A stretch of DNA of 64,000 nt from Scenedesmus sp. ARA3. Taxonomy: Eukaryota > Chlorophyta > Chlorophyceae > Sphaeropleales > Scenedesmaceae. Location of the stretch: positions 33,514-97,513 of the forward strand of contig RWJK01001757.1 of NCBI GenBank assembly GCA_004335835.1, read 5' to 3'. The position numbers and the translations under genes are program-made. Below, piece after piece: positions 50,001 through 61,565 of this stretch (position 1 is its first letter; each line of letters begins with the position of its first letter). A model generated the notes under the pieces. It saw only the letters and a program-made list of their open reading frames with translations, had not been told where the DNA came from and searched no databases.

Positions 50001-51819
50001 TGCGGCAGTTTTGTGGGTGGCGGGTGCTGCGCGCCAGCGCCTGGCCTGCCCTGGTGCTGCAGCGCCTGCAGCTTGGTGGCTCCAGCAACAACTGTACTTG
50101 ACTGTTTCGGGCTGTGTGTCGTGTCGTTCTTTTGTTCGGACTGATCCGGCGTGGCTTGTTGGGTGATGCGGTGCTGTGTTGTCTGCAGTGCAGGACTACT
50201 CTGGTCATAGCGGTTGCTCAAGGCTGCTCAAAGGCCTTTCCAGGTACACATACACATACACAGATGTGCGCTGCCACAAGCAGCCGCATCTCAATTTTCC
50301 CTGGACTCATATCTTGTGGCCAGTGACTAGGCGGCCTGCTGAGTGGGCTCGGGGCACCCACGCAATCAATGGCGCACATTCGGCGCATGCTTCTTATTAC
50401 GGCTGCTGTCCAGCAGGCTACAGCTGGATGTGCAAGCTCTTGTCGAGGTTGACTGCTGTGCATACTGCAATGATGCTTGTCGAGGTTGACTGCTGTGCAT
50501 ACTGCAATGATGTTTTTGCACCGTGCTTGCAGCTCTGCTGCAAGGGAGCAGGGAGAGGGTCACAGACTTGTGCTGCTGAGTCGTGGTTCAACAAGCGCAG
50601 GTGCAGGGTTACAGACCTGCAGTGGCTCGTGCACAGAAACATGCACGCACGGCCTTCCATGTGGGCGCCATCGCTTGCCCTAAGGGCTGTTGGGGTGGGC
50701 AGTGGCAGCGCTGCATGAAGTGTGCGGTGTGCACCGTGCGCCTGTGTGGCTGTTGTTGGGTGGTGGCAAGCAGGCTACTAGGCCACGCTCGTGTGTAGGA
50801 GCAGCACTGTCATTGTGTCAATATACGTGTTGTGCAGGCTGCTGCTGCTGTCGGCTGATGTGCCAGGCAGGGGTGATGCACCAACCCCTGGCGTGGCTGG
50901 CAGCTGACAGGCAGGGGATGTGCCGAGTGTCTAAGCAGAGCTGGCTTGAGAACAGCCTCATCAGTCGCACACATACTATGCTAGTAGCACAGTCTGGGCT
51001 GGCAGATGGCTTGTGGTTCAACTGATGGTCAATGCATCTGTGTGTTGATGGCTGCAGTGGCGTCCAGCGCTGGTGTTTCTGCATTGGTGGCTGGTTGTCG
51101 AAACCAACGGTTGGTGATGTATGCACTGAAGCATCTGCTGTGCACATGGCGTGAGGCCAGCACAGCACACACAGCATGCTGGGGCAGGCTGCAGGGCTGC
51201 TGCCTCCGCATGGCTCAGCGTCATTGTCTCCTGGGGTGACAGTGCTGGAACGGCTTTCAGTTCCACGTGATGCGTTACAGAAGAGATGGAAATTGGCACG
51301 CAATACTGTTCGCGTGGCAGGTGTGATACTCACCACACAGATCATACCTGCCCGTAATTGTACACGTATGGGAGTTTGTGGGCAGGCGATGGGTTGAGCA
51401 GGCACGAGTGATTCTATGCAGGCTGGCTGCATGGCGTTGGTGATTGGCCTTGCATGGTAACAATGCACAGACGAGGGTAAACTTGCTGGTCCACATTGCT
51501 CCAAGTTGTGGCTACCAAAATTTATCATTTCAAAGTATTTCAACATGCTAAACACATCCAATGCTGGGCACAGCACGCACTGCTAGTGTGCTATAATGCA
51601 GCACTGCCGCAGCCGCTGGCGGTGCTGCCCACCCCAACTTCTTGAGAGAGGAGGAAATTGTCCAGGTTACATCTTTGGCAGAGTGCTAATGGCACCAGCT
51701 CCCACACACTACAAAGAAGACGAAACGCATGCATTGGAGTAAAGAGTCACAGTTGGCAGCGTTACCCGAGGCTGCCTTACTGCACAACCACAACAGCATT
51801 GCTTGAAGGTGCGCAGCTG
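47096..51819. other. Long convergent intergenic region, G/T-rich on plus strand
   Basis: Nearly 5 kb between the convergent kinase and TBCC genes without a recognisable exon. To about 51 kb the plus strand is G/T-rich, low in CAG tracts, with occasional T runs. It is probably an extended 3' UTR or 3' flank of the kinase gene. Short tandem duplications occur at about 49568-49609 (21-bp unit, twice) and 50439-50512. Confidence 0.5.
50439..50512. repeat. 37-bp perfect tandem duplication
   Basis: The unit beginning cttgtcgaggttgactgctg occurs twice head to tail (50439-50475 and 50476-50512) without mismatch. It is in non-coding DNA and so looks recent. Confidence 0.9.
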
Positions 51820-51874
51820 TGCATGACCAGCGTACTTCGGTATCCTGGCTTTGTATAGAATTCGTCATTTTACA
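51820..51874. repeat. Dispersed 55-bp repeat, copy 1
   Basis: It matches 54447-54501 with three mismatches. The second copy ends a terminal-inverted-repeat element, so this is probably the end of another, decayed or rearranged copy. No partner end was found nearby. Confidence 0.8.
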
Positions 51875-51980
51875 ACAGGGACGCCGCAACAGCACTTGTC
51901 AGCAGCTGCGACCCTGCAGCATGCCTGCATCTTGGTGCAGGCATGATGCCCGTCTGATGCTGGCAACACGCCACATGTGC

Positions 51981-53675
51981 TCACTGCCCTGTCAGCGGCA
52001 GCGGAGGCGGCTGCTGCCGCTGCTGCTCCGGCAGCAGCGCCCAGTGCGGCGACTGGCTGGCCTTCACCCAGCCAAAGTCCTGCACCGCCTGCCACATGCC
52101 ACCGCACTCTGACAGCTGCGTGCCAGCCAGCAACTCGGCAAGCTGCTGCGCCAGGCTTCCCTCTTCTTGTTGGCTCTGCTGCTGCGGCGGTCGCGGCGGC
52201 AGGCTGTTGCCTTGCTGCTCCTGCTGCTGCTGCTGCTGCTCATGGTCCTGCGCCTGCTGGCTGCTGCAGTGCTCGCTGCCGGGCGCCTGCAGCTGCCCGG
52301 CCAGCTGCTCAATGGCGAAAGGCGCGAAGCGCAGGCCGCTGCTGTGCTCGATGATGGGGTGGCTGCGCGTGCGCAGGTACAGGTCGCAGCTGCAGGCATC
52401 GTGTATGCGCACCTGCAGGCAGCAGCAGCACATGCAGGAGGAGCAGTCACACGCAGGCGAGCAGGTGCTGGCAGGTGTGCTGCAGGACTGTGCACAGCCG
52501 CAAGCTGCATCGGGCCTAGATGCTTCACCACAAGCAGAAAGTCGCGTGGTAAGGGATGGCTGCTGACAAGTACAGTATAGCACAGCGCTAGCAAGCAGTC
52601 CCAGTATGGCTGCCTACAGGGTGCCATGCATGAGCAAGCAGTTCTGCTGCAGTACACCTGGCTTGCTGCACCTGCACACCGTTACACCATGCGCAACTGC
52701 AGCTGTACTGCGCCTCCACCCCCTGCACTACTGCCCCGCCTGTCCACCCACCTGGTGTGATGCCACCATGAGGGTGCAGTCCCTCACGCCGCTGACAAAG
52801 GTTGCGCCAGCCACAGGCCCCGCATACACGCGGCAGCGCCGCAGCTGCTGCAGCCGCAGCGCTGACAGCCGGCCCACAAGGAACACGCTGCAGTCCTGCA
52901 AGTCGTGCAGCACAAATGCCTGCCCTGGCGCAAGCTGCTGCTGCTGGCACGGGCCGTATACTAGCGTTGCACCCCGCAGGCCCATGGCGCCCTGGCCTGA
53001 GGCGATGAGCGCCAGGTCGTGGCTGCTGGGCGGCGGCACTGCTGCTGGTGCTGCTGCTGCTGCTGTGTCAGCTGCTTGTGTGCTGCTGGCATCGTGTGTT
53101 GCTGCTCCTGTGGTTGCTGCTGCCTGGTCCACCAGCTGCACATCCTGCAGCTGCTGCTGCATGACGGAGGCAGTGCTGCAGGCTGCTGCTGGCAGCGGGT
53201 GTGCAGCAGCCTTGCGGGTGACGCCCTTGCTGCTGAATGCAAACTTGCGCTTGGGCTGCAGCTGCTGCTTGGCCGCTGCTGCGTGGTTTCGCAGCTCCTG
53301 CAGCTGTGCTGTGCAGCTGCGCAGGTCGTAAGGTGGCAGAAAATACGCTGCTCCTGCTATGTCCTGCACAAGCTTAGCTATGCCACCACTCAGTTCCTCA
53401 ACCTGCAGCAGAAGCGCTTGCTTTGCTGTTTCGTCAGTGTCTGAAGATGCTGCCTGCTCCTGCAAGGCACTGCACTGCTGCTGGAGCTGCTTGTAACCCA
53501 TTGAGAAGCTGTTCAGAAACGCGTCAAGATTTTCACGGGGATCAGACTCGATTTCAAGTTGCTGTTGCTGACGTTCCCGCTCTGCAGCTGCTGCTGCTTG
53601 CCGTGCAGCAAGCTTCTGCATGACAGAAGCGGCCCTGCTGCCCGAAGCGACGTCCTGTGCTGCATCATCCGTCAT
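51981..53675 (-). CDS. TBCC: Tubulin-binding cofactor C (TBCC)
   Basis: TBCC acts at the last step of alpha/beta-tubulin heterodimer assembly, stimulating GTP hydrolysis on beta-tubulin in the supercomplex with cofactors D and E. Exons 53675-52752 and 52412-51981 give 451 aa. The N-terminal helical domain (DPRENLDAFLNSFSMGYKQL...LVQDIAGAAYFLPPYDLR) is followed by an Ala/Gln linker and the C-CAP/TBCC beta-helix: DLQDCSVFLVGRLSALRLQQ, CRVYAGPVAGATFVSGVRDC, VRIHDACSCDLYLRTRSHP and IIEHSSGLRFAPF. A closing WQAVQDFGWVKASQSPHW block follows, as in known TBCC proteins. A Gln-rich insert interrupts the C-terminal part. The start was chosen at MTDDAAQDV; the frame is also open upstream. A minus-strand TGTAA inside the dispersed repeat (51874-51870) could serve as its poly(A) signal. 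Confidence 0.9.
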
Positions 53676-54030
53676 TTCGGCACTGCCTACGCTCAGGCAC
53701 GGGCTACACCTGGCTACACAGCAGACGTGTCTTGCTTGCTGCCTCTCGGTGACAGATGCTGTACAGGTACGATCTGCAATACAGACTATGAATAAATTAG
53801 CCTGCACATCAGACAAATTTTAAGCCTCTCGTGTGCAGCCCGACTGCTTTCAATAAGGCGGCAAGAGCCATAGGTCATACTGTACCTCAAGTTCAAATCT
53901 TCCACCTTCACTGCTGCCTGAACAGTGTGCTGACTGACGGTGTCGTGTGAGCTGTCTACGTTAACCATGGCAGGACTATAACATGTGCCGTGGTGGTCTA
54001 AAGGTGGACAACACGCCACAAGCCATGGGC

Positions 54031-54068
54031 AACGTTACCATGGTAACGTTCATCAGTGGCCACTGATG
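54031..54068. other. Two adjacent perfect palindromes
   Basis: aacgttaccatggtaacgtt (54031-54050, 20 bp) is followed at once by catcagtggccactgatg (54051-54068, 18 bp). Both are perfect. They lie about 360 bp upstream of the TBCC start and 3 bp before the inverted-repeat element. They could be dimeric protein-binding sites or mobile-element target/flank structures. Confidence 0.85.
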
Positions 54069-54071
54069 AAT

Positions 54072-54494
54072 TGACGAATTCTAGACAAAGCCAGGATACC
54101 GAAATGATGATGATCATGGCAATAGTTGCTGCACAGCCCATGTGATGCAGGCGAGTGACACTTGCGGCAGCTTACCCTGGCTGCCTGCCCAACCTGACAA
54201 TGCCTGCCTGTCTGCCATGCCATCAACACGGTAATGGCTGCGCTCAACGTAGAGGTGTACCCCCTCCTGCAGGCCGCCGGCGTCGCTTGGCGCCGCGCTC
54301 TGTTGGGCCACGCCCTTCATGCTGGCTGGCGGCTGCAAGGCAACCGTTGCCAGAAGTGTGACACTTCTGTTCGGGGAGGCAACATGTCTGCGGCATGGTC
54401 AGGCCTGTGCCGCACGAGACTCTTCCTCATGCTCGCACTTATGACATGCATGACCAGCGTCCTTCGGGATCCTGGCTTTGTCTAGAATTCGTCA
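54072..54494. mobile_element. Short terminal-inverted-repeat (MITE-like) element
   Basis: A 423-bp segment is bounded by 32-bp inverted ends (54072-54103 and 54463-54494) differing at one position. It holds no convincing gene. A near-identical copy of the right end occurs 2.6 kb away (51820-51874), so it is dispersed. No clear target-site duplication was seen, so mobility is inferred. The adjoining palindromes may belong to it. Confidence 0.6.
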
Positions 54495-55557
54495 TTTTAC
54501 ATGCACCGTCAAATGCTGCACAGCCTGGCTGCCAGTGTCACACTCCACGGTGGCAGCCGCAGCTGGGCAGCCACGGCTTCAAGGCTGCTGCAGCGTGCCT
54601 GCGGCAGCCACTCAGTGTACCAGTACTGCGCTGGAGTCCGTTGCTCTGCCAGCCTGGTGTGACAAGGTGTGACAGCTGTTGTACTACACCGTTTAGTAAC
54701 GGCTGGGGACAGCCAAGGCTGAGCCTGCCTGCACACCCGCAGCACGCAATATGCGTTAGGCAACACAACATCAAGCTGATCTTGTATAGTCCCCGTTTCG
54801 CAACTCTTGCGTGATCCATGGCTCAGAGTCACGGGCAGGAGGCACCAACTGCAGGACAAATGTCAGCAGTTTGAAGGGTGGTAATTGTACGATCCTAACA
54901 AGGTTCACCGAAATGACCAGCCGGCGGTTTGACCTCCATATTTGAAATGATTTGCTGACAGGTACTTGCTATGTAGCTGGGCTTTTGACGATCAATCTGG
55001 CGCACGTGGGTCGGACCTTGTGATGAGGACCCTGCTCTGAGCGATTGTGGCGCGCACCAATGAAATGAGGAGCTTATCGACTCGTAGCGACCCCCTCAAT
55101 CTGTCTTGGTTCACGTAAGGCGGACCCTGAGCTGCGGCACTAGGAGCAGCAGTGAACACTCGTGGTGCAGACAAGGCAGGGCAGACATTGTGGTGAACAT
55201 GCTGTGGCGTGCTGTGCAGGCACCTGGTGCTCTCGTATGCATCATGCACCCTCCTGTTGCACCAGCTGGTGGGAGGGCCTGGACTGGCAGAAGCATTCCG
55301 CTCACAGGTATGCTGTGGCAGCAGCAGCAGAACCGCAGCAAGGCATCAGCTGCAGTTGCAGAATAGGCCAACTGGCAGTGTGTGCCCCTTGCCTGTCTAG
55401 TACCCACTTTATCCGCACTCCTATGCTGCACGTTACGCTGCCTGCTGCTCTCTGCATCACTGCTGGTGCATGCACAACGGTGGCTTGCCCGGCAGCTGCA
55501 AGCTCAGCAGCTGCACATGCGGCTGCAGCCATGCTTTATAACACTATTCACTTGCAG

Positions 55558-57131
55558 ATGCCCTGCTGGCGTACACGGGCACATTGCCCGTAGAACCAGG
55601 CTGCCAAACCACACCGCGCAGCAGCGTTGCCATCGACATACCGCAACAAGACGACCCTGCACACAGGCTGTTCCACTTCCACAGATACCTCACTTACACT
55701 CCCGCTGCTGCTGCCGCCGCTGCTGCTGCTGCGTCTGCGTCAGGTGCCGCTGGGCTACCACCTGCTGTCCTGTGCTGCCTTTGGCACCGCGTTTGCGCTG
55801 GACCTGCTGGCTGTGCTGTTCTACGCGCGCAGCAGCAGGCTGGAGCTGACGCTGCTGCCTGCCTGGATCAAGGGCCTGCCCTTCCTGAGCAGCGTGCTCA
55901 TGGCCAGCGGCAAGGCGGTGGTGGCGCAGGCGGCGAACGGGCGGCTGTGAGTGCATGCGACTCGCATGACGCATAGCATATGACTCATTGTTATGAGGCA
56001 GTTTAGCAGCATGGCAGTGTGGCATATGTTGGTGCAGCTTGGCATGGGCAGTTGCAGCATCGAGCAGATGCCAGCGTGACCTGCAGTAGCAGGTTGCAGA
56101 GGACGCAGTGCAGCACGGCAGCAGTGCGGCAGCTGCGGTGTAGCGGCTGTGTTTCAACTGGCATTCAAGGCTGGCTGGATGGCTGGCTGGCAAGCGCTTT
56201 GCCGTCGTTACTGCTGCAGCTTGTGGTGCGGCAGCAAGGCGGCAAGATTGCACACACATGTGTTTCTGCTTTGTGCGTTGCTTCTGCCAGTGCTGCAGCT
56301 GGCTGAGAAAGCCGCTGCCATGACCAAGCTTGACCCCCACGGTTCAACTTCAATGTTAGTTCTAGATTCTTGTAACAAGGCTTGGCATTCAGCATTGCTC
56401 AACGCTGCTGCACTGCTGCTGCTGGCTGCTGCTGCCGGCTGCAGCGTGAACCTGCAGCGCTACGTGTGCTGGATGCACACCACCCCTGCAGTGATGTACC
56501 TGATCAAGAGCGTGTCCAACAGCATCACCACGCAGCAGGTGGGGGGCCAGGCATGCTGTACAACGCAGCACAGCAGCAGCAGCAGCAGCAGTCTGTGGGT
56601 GTTTCACCTGCCCTGGCATTGTGAAGCTGTGATGGCATGATGCATTGTGCGCCATGCTGTTGATGCCTCTTTGCCACACGCACGCCTCACGCACGCCGCA
56701 CGCCTCACGCACTGCATGCCGCGCTGATGTCCTGCTGCCGACCGTGCAGATGTACAGCATCATCCTGCTGCATGAGGTGCAGCTGGGCCTGGGCGCAGTG
56801 GCCAAGCTGTCTGGCGGCGTCACGCAAGGTGGGCTTGGCGGGCTGTAAGGGCTATGGCGGCAGGCACAGCCCAGGCTGGCTGGCAGCCAGCTGGTGCGCA
56901 AGCAGGCAGCAGCAAGTGCAGCAGCAGCAGCAGCAGCAGCAGGTGCAGGGGGAGTCATGAGCTGCGGCATGCAGTTGATATGTTTCAGTGGCAAGCGCCT
57001 AAAGCTGGCACAGCAACAGCCAGCATGTCGGTTGCAATTGGCTGAGCTGTCCCGGCATGTTCAAGCAAACTCCTGCAAGCATGCGCTGGCAGCTGTGAAG
57101 TGTGATCTGCTGCTCAGTGCTGCTGTGTTAA

Positions 57132-57165
<34 letters not shown>

Positions 57166-57571
57166 TCTGCTGCCTGTTGCTGCTGCTGCAGTGCTGCTGG
57201 GCGGGTGTGTGCACTGCGCGCTCATCCCCGTGCTGATGTTCCTGCACACGGGGTTGAAAGAGTGAGTGGCAGCACACAATGCAGCGCAGCTCGCCTGGCA
57301 GCCACGTGACAGCCTGGCACAGTGCAGCGGATGTGTGGTTGCATGGGGACATAGAGTCTGCAGTCATGCACTATGCAGCTGACTCTGTTGCAGCTGGGTG
57401 GTAAGTGATTTGCTGCAGTTGTGAGGTGACAGCGTTGCGGCACACGTGCGCCTGCCTTCTGACCCACTGCAATCGCTGCTGCTGCTGCTGCTTGCTTGTG
57501 TCACTGCAGTCTGTCTGTGCAGTACAGCAAGAACATCGCTGCCTTCGTCTACTTGTCCACGCTGGTGAGGC

Positions 57572-57605
<34 letters not shown>

Positions 57606-57797
57606 CATGGCTGCAGCACATGGCTCACCCCTGGATAGTTCACAGCAGTACGTGCGCAGCGCTGGCGCGGCAGCTGCGCCTGACTAAGTGTGTGAGCCCC
57701 ACCTCTGCAACACACAACTGCTGTGTGTGCTGGCTGTTCTGATGGCTGGAGTGCTGATGCCGGTGTGACTGCTGTTGCATGCTGCTGCTGCTGCCGC

Positions 57798-57831
<34 letters not shown>

Positions 57832-60792
57832 GCGCCAGGTGACGTACGGGTCGTTTGGCGTGGTGTGGGACCTGGGCTCCTTTGGGCTGCTCAGCCCTGC
57901 ACAGGAGGAGGCAGCATACCTGTGGGCGGAGCTGGCCTCCAAGGTGGGGTCATGCTTGTGACAATGCTGAAACTAGTCATACCAGCACTAGTCGCCTCGA
58001 TGCAGCGAGGGTTGTTTGTTATGACTGAACATGATTGTTTGGGGAGCTGGCCTGCAAGGTGAGCAGAGCTGCGCTGGCATGTGCAGATAAGATTGTAATA
58101 GATTGTTCGTGCCCAGGGAGCAGGGGAGCATGATGTGACTCGACATGTGCTGTGTGTCGTAGCAGCTGCGCTCGGCACAGGCTGTGGCACTTCTAAATCC
58201 GCCTGAGCTGGCTGCGGCTGCTGTTGTGGTGTGCGCACAGCTGGAGGGGCGGATGTCACCTGGTCAGAGGCATGGTGCTGCGCTGGTGCCCCTTGAGCGG
58301 CCAATACAGTGTCCAGCAACAGCTTGCTACTTGTTAACCTGCCAGTGACGCAGCCAGCTGACCTTACTGCTGTCTGCCGCCGCTGCTGCTGCCCCCGCTG
58401 CCGCGCCAGATCCTCATCTCCACGGTGCTGCTCTTCTCCAACTTTGTCACGCGCGACATGCGCCGCCTGGCGCTCATGCGCAGCATCGAGGCGCAGTCGC
58501 GGCAGCAGCTCATCGCTGAGCTGCGGGCGCTGGTGGCGCAGAAGGATGCCTTCATGAGCAGCGTGAGCCATGAGCTGCGCACGCCTCTCAACGGCATCAT
58601 AGGTGCGCGCAGTGTTTTAGGGGAGGTCAGGGACGCGGGGGGTCTTTCTTGTTTTTTTTGCCCTCCTGCAGTCTAGACCTAGGCCATGCTGGCCATCAGC
58701 GCAGTGCACGTCACACAAAGCGCTGTTTCTGCGTTTGCGGCAGCACCTGTGCTTGTGCAGCTGCAGCTGCAGCATCAATAAAGCATGTTCCATGTGCTTT
58801 GCGGCCAGCTGTTCCCACACGCACAGAAAGCGGCGTCCAGTGCACGCCGTCATGTGCAGCCACATTCGAACATGCGGAGCCCGACCAGTCCTTACTGCTC
58901 GCTGCTGCCGTTGCCGCTGTGCATGTTGCTGCAGGCCTGTCTGAGGCGGCGCTGCACAACAGCGACCTGGCGCAGCAGGCGGGGCCGGCGGGCGCGCCGC
59001 ACGTGCTGCCGCCAGCCACGCGGCAGCAGCTGGCACTCATCCGCACCTCAGGTGGGGTCGGCGCTGAGTTGCTGCCCACACACGCTGTCAATGCTGCTGC
59101 TTGAACACTGAGCTTGACACTGCAGAAGCCAATGCAGGGCAGCTGCCAGATTCACGCAGTGCTCAAGGGCGCCGCCCTGCCACCTGCCCGGCGCTGCCTT
59201 GAGCGAGTGAGTGAGTGGCTATTCAGGCAGCTCTGCAGTTCCTGGGTAAGTTAAGGCTGGAGAAGGCGTGTGTGGCCAGGGGCGGCGCCTTGCTACTGCC
59301 TGGTTGCGCCACTTTGCGGCTGGCTGGTCATTGAACAGCTACACACTGCTCCGCCTGCTGCTGGCTCTGCTGCTGCTGCTCGTGCTGCTGCTGTGCCTGC
59401 TGCCTGCCCAGGGCTGCGCCTGCTGAGCCTGGCTGTGCCACTTTGCGTCTGGTTGTGCTGTGCACCTCACTGTTGCCTCTGCTGCTGCTGCTGCTGCAGG
59501 GCTGCGTCTGCTGAGCCTGGTGAACGACATCCTGGACGCCGCCGCGCTCCAGCACAGCCGGCTGGTGCTGGCACGGGGCAGGGTGGTGCTGCGGCCCCTG
59601 GTGGAGGAGGTGGCGGACATATCCAGGCCGCTGGTAAGCAATTTCTGCAACTTTGGCAGCTACGTGGCAGCAAGCATGCCGTTTAATGTGCTGTGCATGC
59701 ATCAGCAGGCCACTGGTGCGCAGTTTTGCAATTTTCGTAGCTGCATGGCCCCTGGTGGAGGAGGTGGCAGACATCAGCAGGCCGCTGGTGCGTGATGTGG
59801 CTTTTCCTTATTCCTTTTTGGATGCCCGTTTTCCTGTTCCCCGTGCGGTCAGCTACGCGGCTGTACCACTACGCAAGGGCAGTGCCAGGGGAGCAGAGCA
59901 AGGTGCGTTCAGCCTGTGCTGTTGCCTGGCCAACACTGCTGCACTGCTGCTGCCCCCTGCTGCTGCCCCCTGCCGCCCCTGCTGTGGCTCTATGCATGTG
60001 CAGCCACCGCTGCAGCTGCACGAACCGCAGAGTGCACAGGCTCATTCAACTGTAGTGGCTGCTGGCAGCGCTGTCCATAGTGTGCGCATGCCTTGCAGCG
60101 TGCTCTGAACTGAAGCTCTTCTGTGCTGTCTCTGCCCCTGCCTTGGTGTTGCTGCTGCAGCTGCGCGACCGTGCGCTGCGGCTGGTGACGCGTGTGCCGC
60201 ACGACCTGGAGGTGCTGGGCGACGCCGACCGCATCGTGCAGGTGCGCTGCTATAATGCTCTCATCACAGCAGCAGCCAATTGCTCATCATTATGCAAACC
60301 CTAAACCCTTGGGCTTGGCATGCATGACCTGGAGGTGCTGGGCGATGCTGACAGGGTCGTGCATGTAAGGATGCTGGCAGGGAGCCGCAACATCGGCTTA
60401 ATGTTTGAATATCATGCAGTATGCCTAGCATTATGCAGCGACCTGGAGGTGCTGGGGGGTGCTGACAGGATCGTGCAGGTGCGCACTATGGGCTGCAGCA
60501 GCAGCAGTAGTATCATTGCGCATCATCATGGAGTGTGCTTGGCATGCGGGGCCTGGAGGTGCTGGGGGATGCTGACAGGGCCGTGCAGGTGCGCTGCTGC
60601 TCGCAGCAGCACGCAATACCGAGCGCTACACTGAATCCTGATTGCATGGTGTGTGTTGTGCGCCGCCTGCCGCTACCCAGCACTGCATCGCCAAGCGGTT
60701 TCAACTTCTGCATGCTGGACAATACGTGTAGGCTTGTTGGTGTCCTGCTGCCAAAGCTGAGTGCGCTTGCATGCGCCTGCGTCACGCGTGTC

Positions 60793-60890
<98 letters not shown>

Positions 60891-61324
60891 GCCAGGTGCT
60901 GAACAACCTGGTGAGCAACGCAGCCAAGTTCACCGAGGCAGGCACTATCACCATATCAGCACGGGTAGGGCGCCAGCCCCCACACAACAGCAGCAGCAGC
61001 CGCGCCAGCAGCAGGGCAGGCAGCAGGCCAGGCAGCAGCAGCGGCGCGCGCCTCAAGCCCAGCGGCAGCGGCGCTGCTGCTGCTGCTGCTGCTGCTGCTG
61101 CCGGCCCGCAGGAGGTGGTGCTGGTGTCAGTGGAGGACACCGGGCTGGGCATTCCTGAGGAGAAGCTGCAGGCGGTGTTTGAGGCCTTCGAGCAGGTGTG
61201 GTTGCAGCAGCAACAGCAGCAGCAGGGCCATGGATGTCGCATGGTTTGGGCACCTTGCATGTGGTCGGGCAGTATATGTGAATGAGGCCTTTGAGCATGT
61301 GCGGCGGCTTGCACTGACACCATG

Positions 61325-61355
<31 letters not shown>

Positions 61356-61521
61356 TTGGATGTTGCATGGTTCAGCACCTTGCGTATGGGCTAGCTATAT
61401 GTGTGTTTGAGGCCTTCAAGCAGGTGTTGGGGCTTGCATTAATGCCACGAATCACCTTCTGTGGAAGACGGCAGTAGCAGCAGAGCTCCGGCAGGTTTCT
61501 GTTGCATGAACTTCAAACCGC

Positions 61522-61565
<44 letters not shown>

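Larger units (their letters stand above)
53676..55557. promoter_or_regulatory. Upstream region of TBCC and of the rhodopsin-kinase gene
   Basis: This stretch separates two divergent genes. It contains two adjacent perfect palindromes and a terminal-inverted-repeat element. No coding exon could be supported, though the true first exon of the rhodopsin-kinase gene may be here. Confidence 0.4.

Noticed and set aside
55558..55743. Reading the region as one exon continuous with helix A
   Set aside because: The frames differ by one base and no change of frame is supported; an intron or a later start is more likely.
60296..60310. Telomere-like ccctaaaccc
   Set aside because: Only about one and a half units, with no array; it is chance sequence within an intron.
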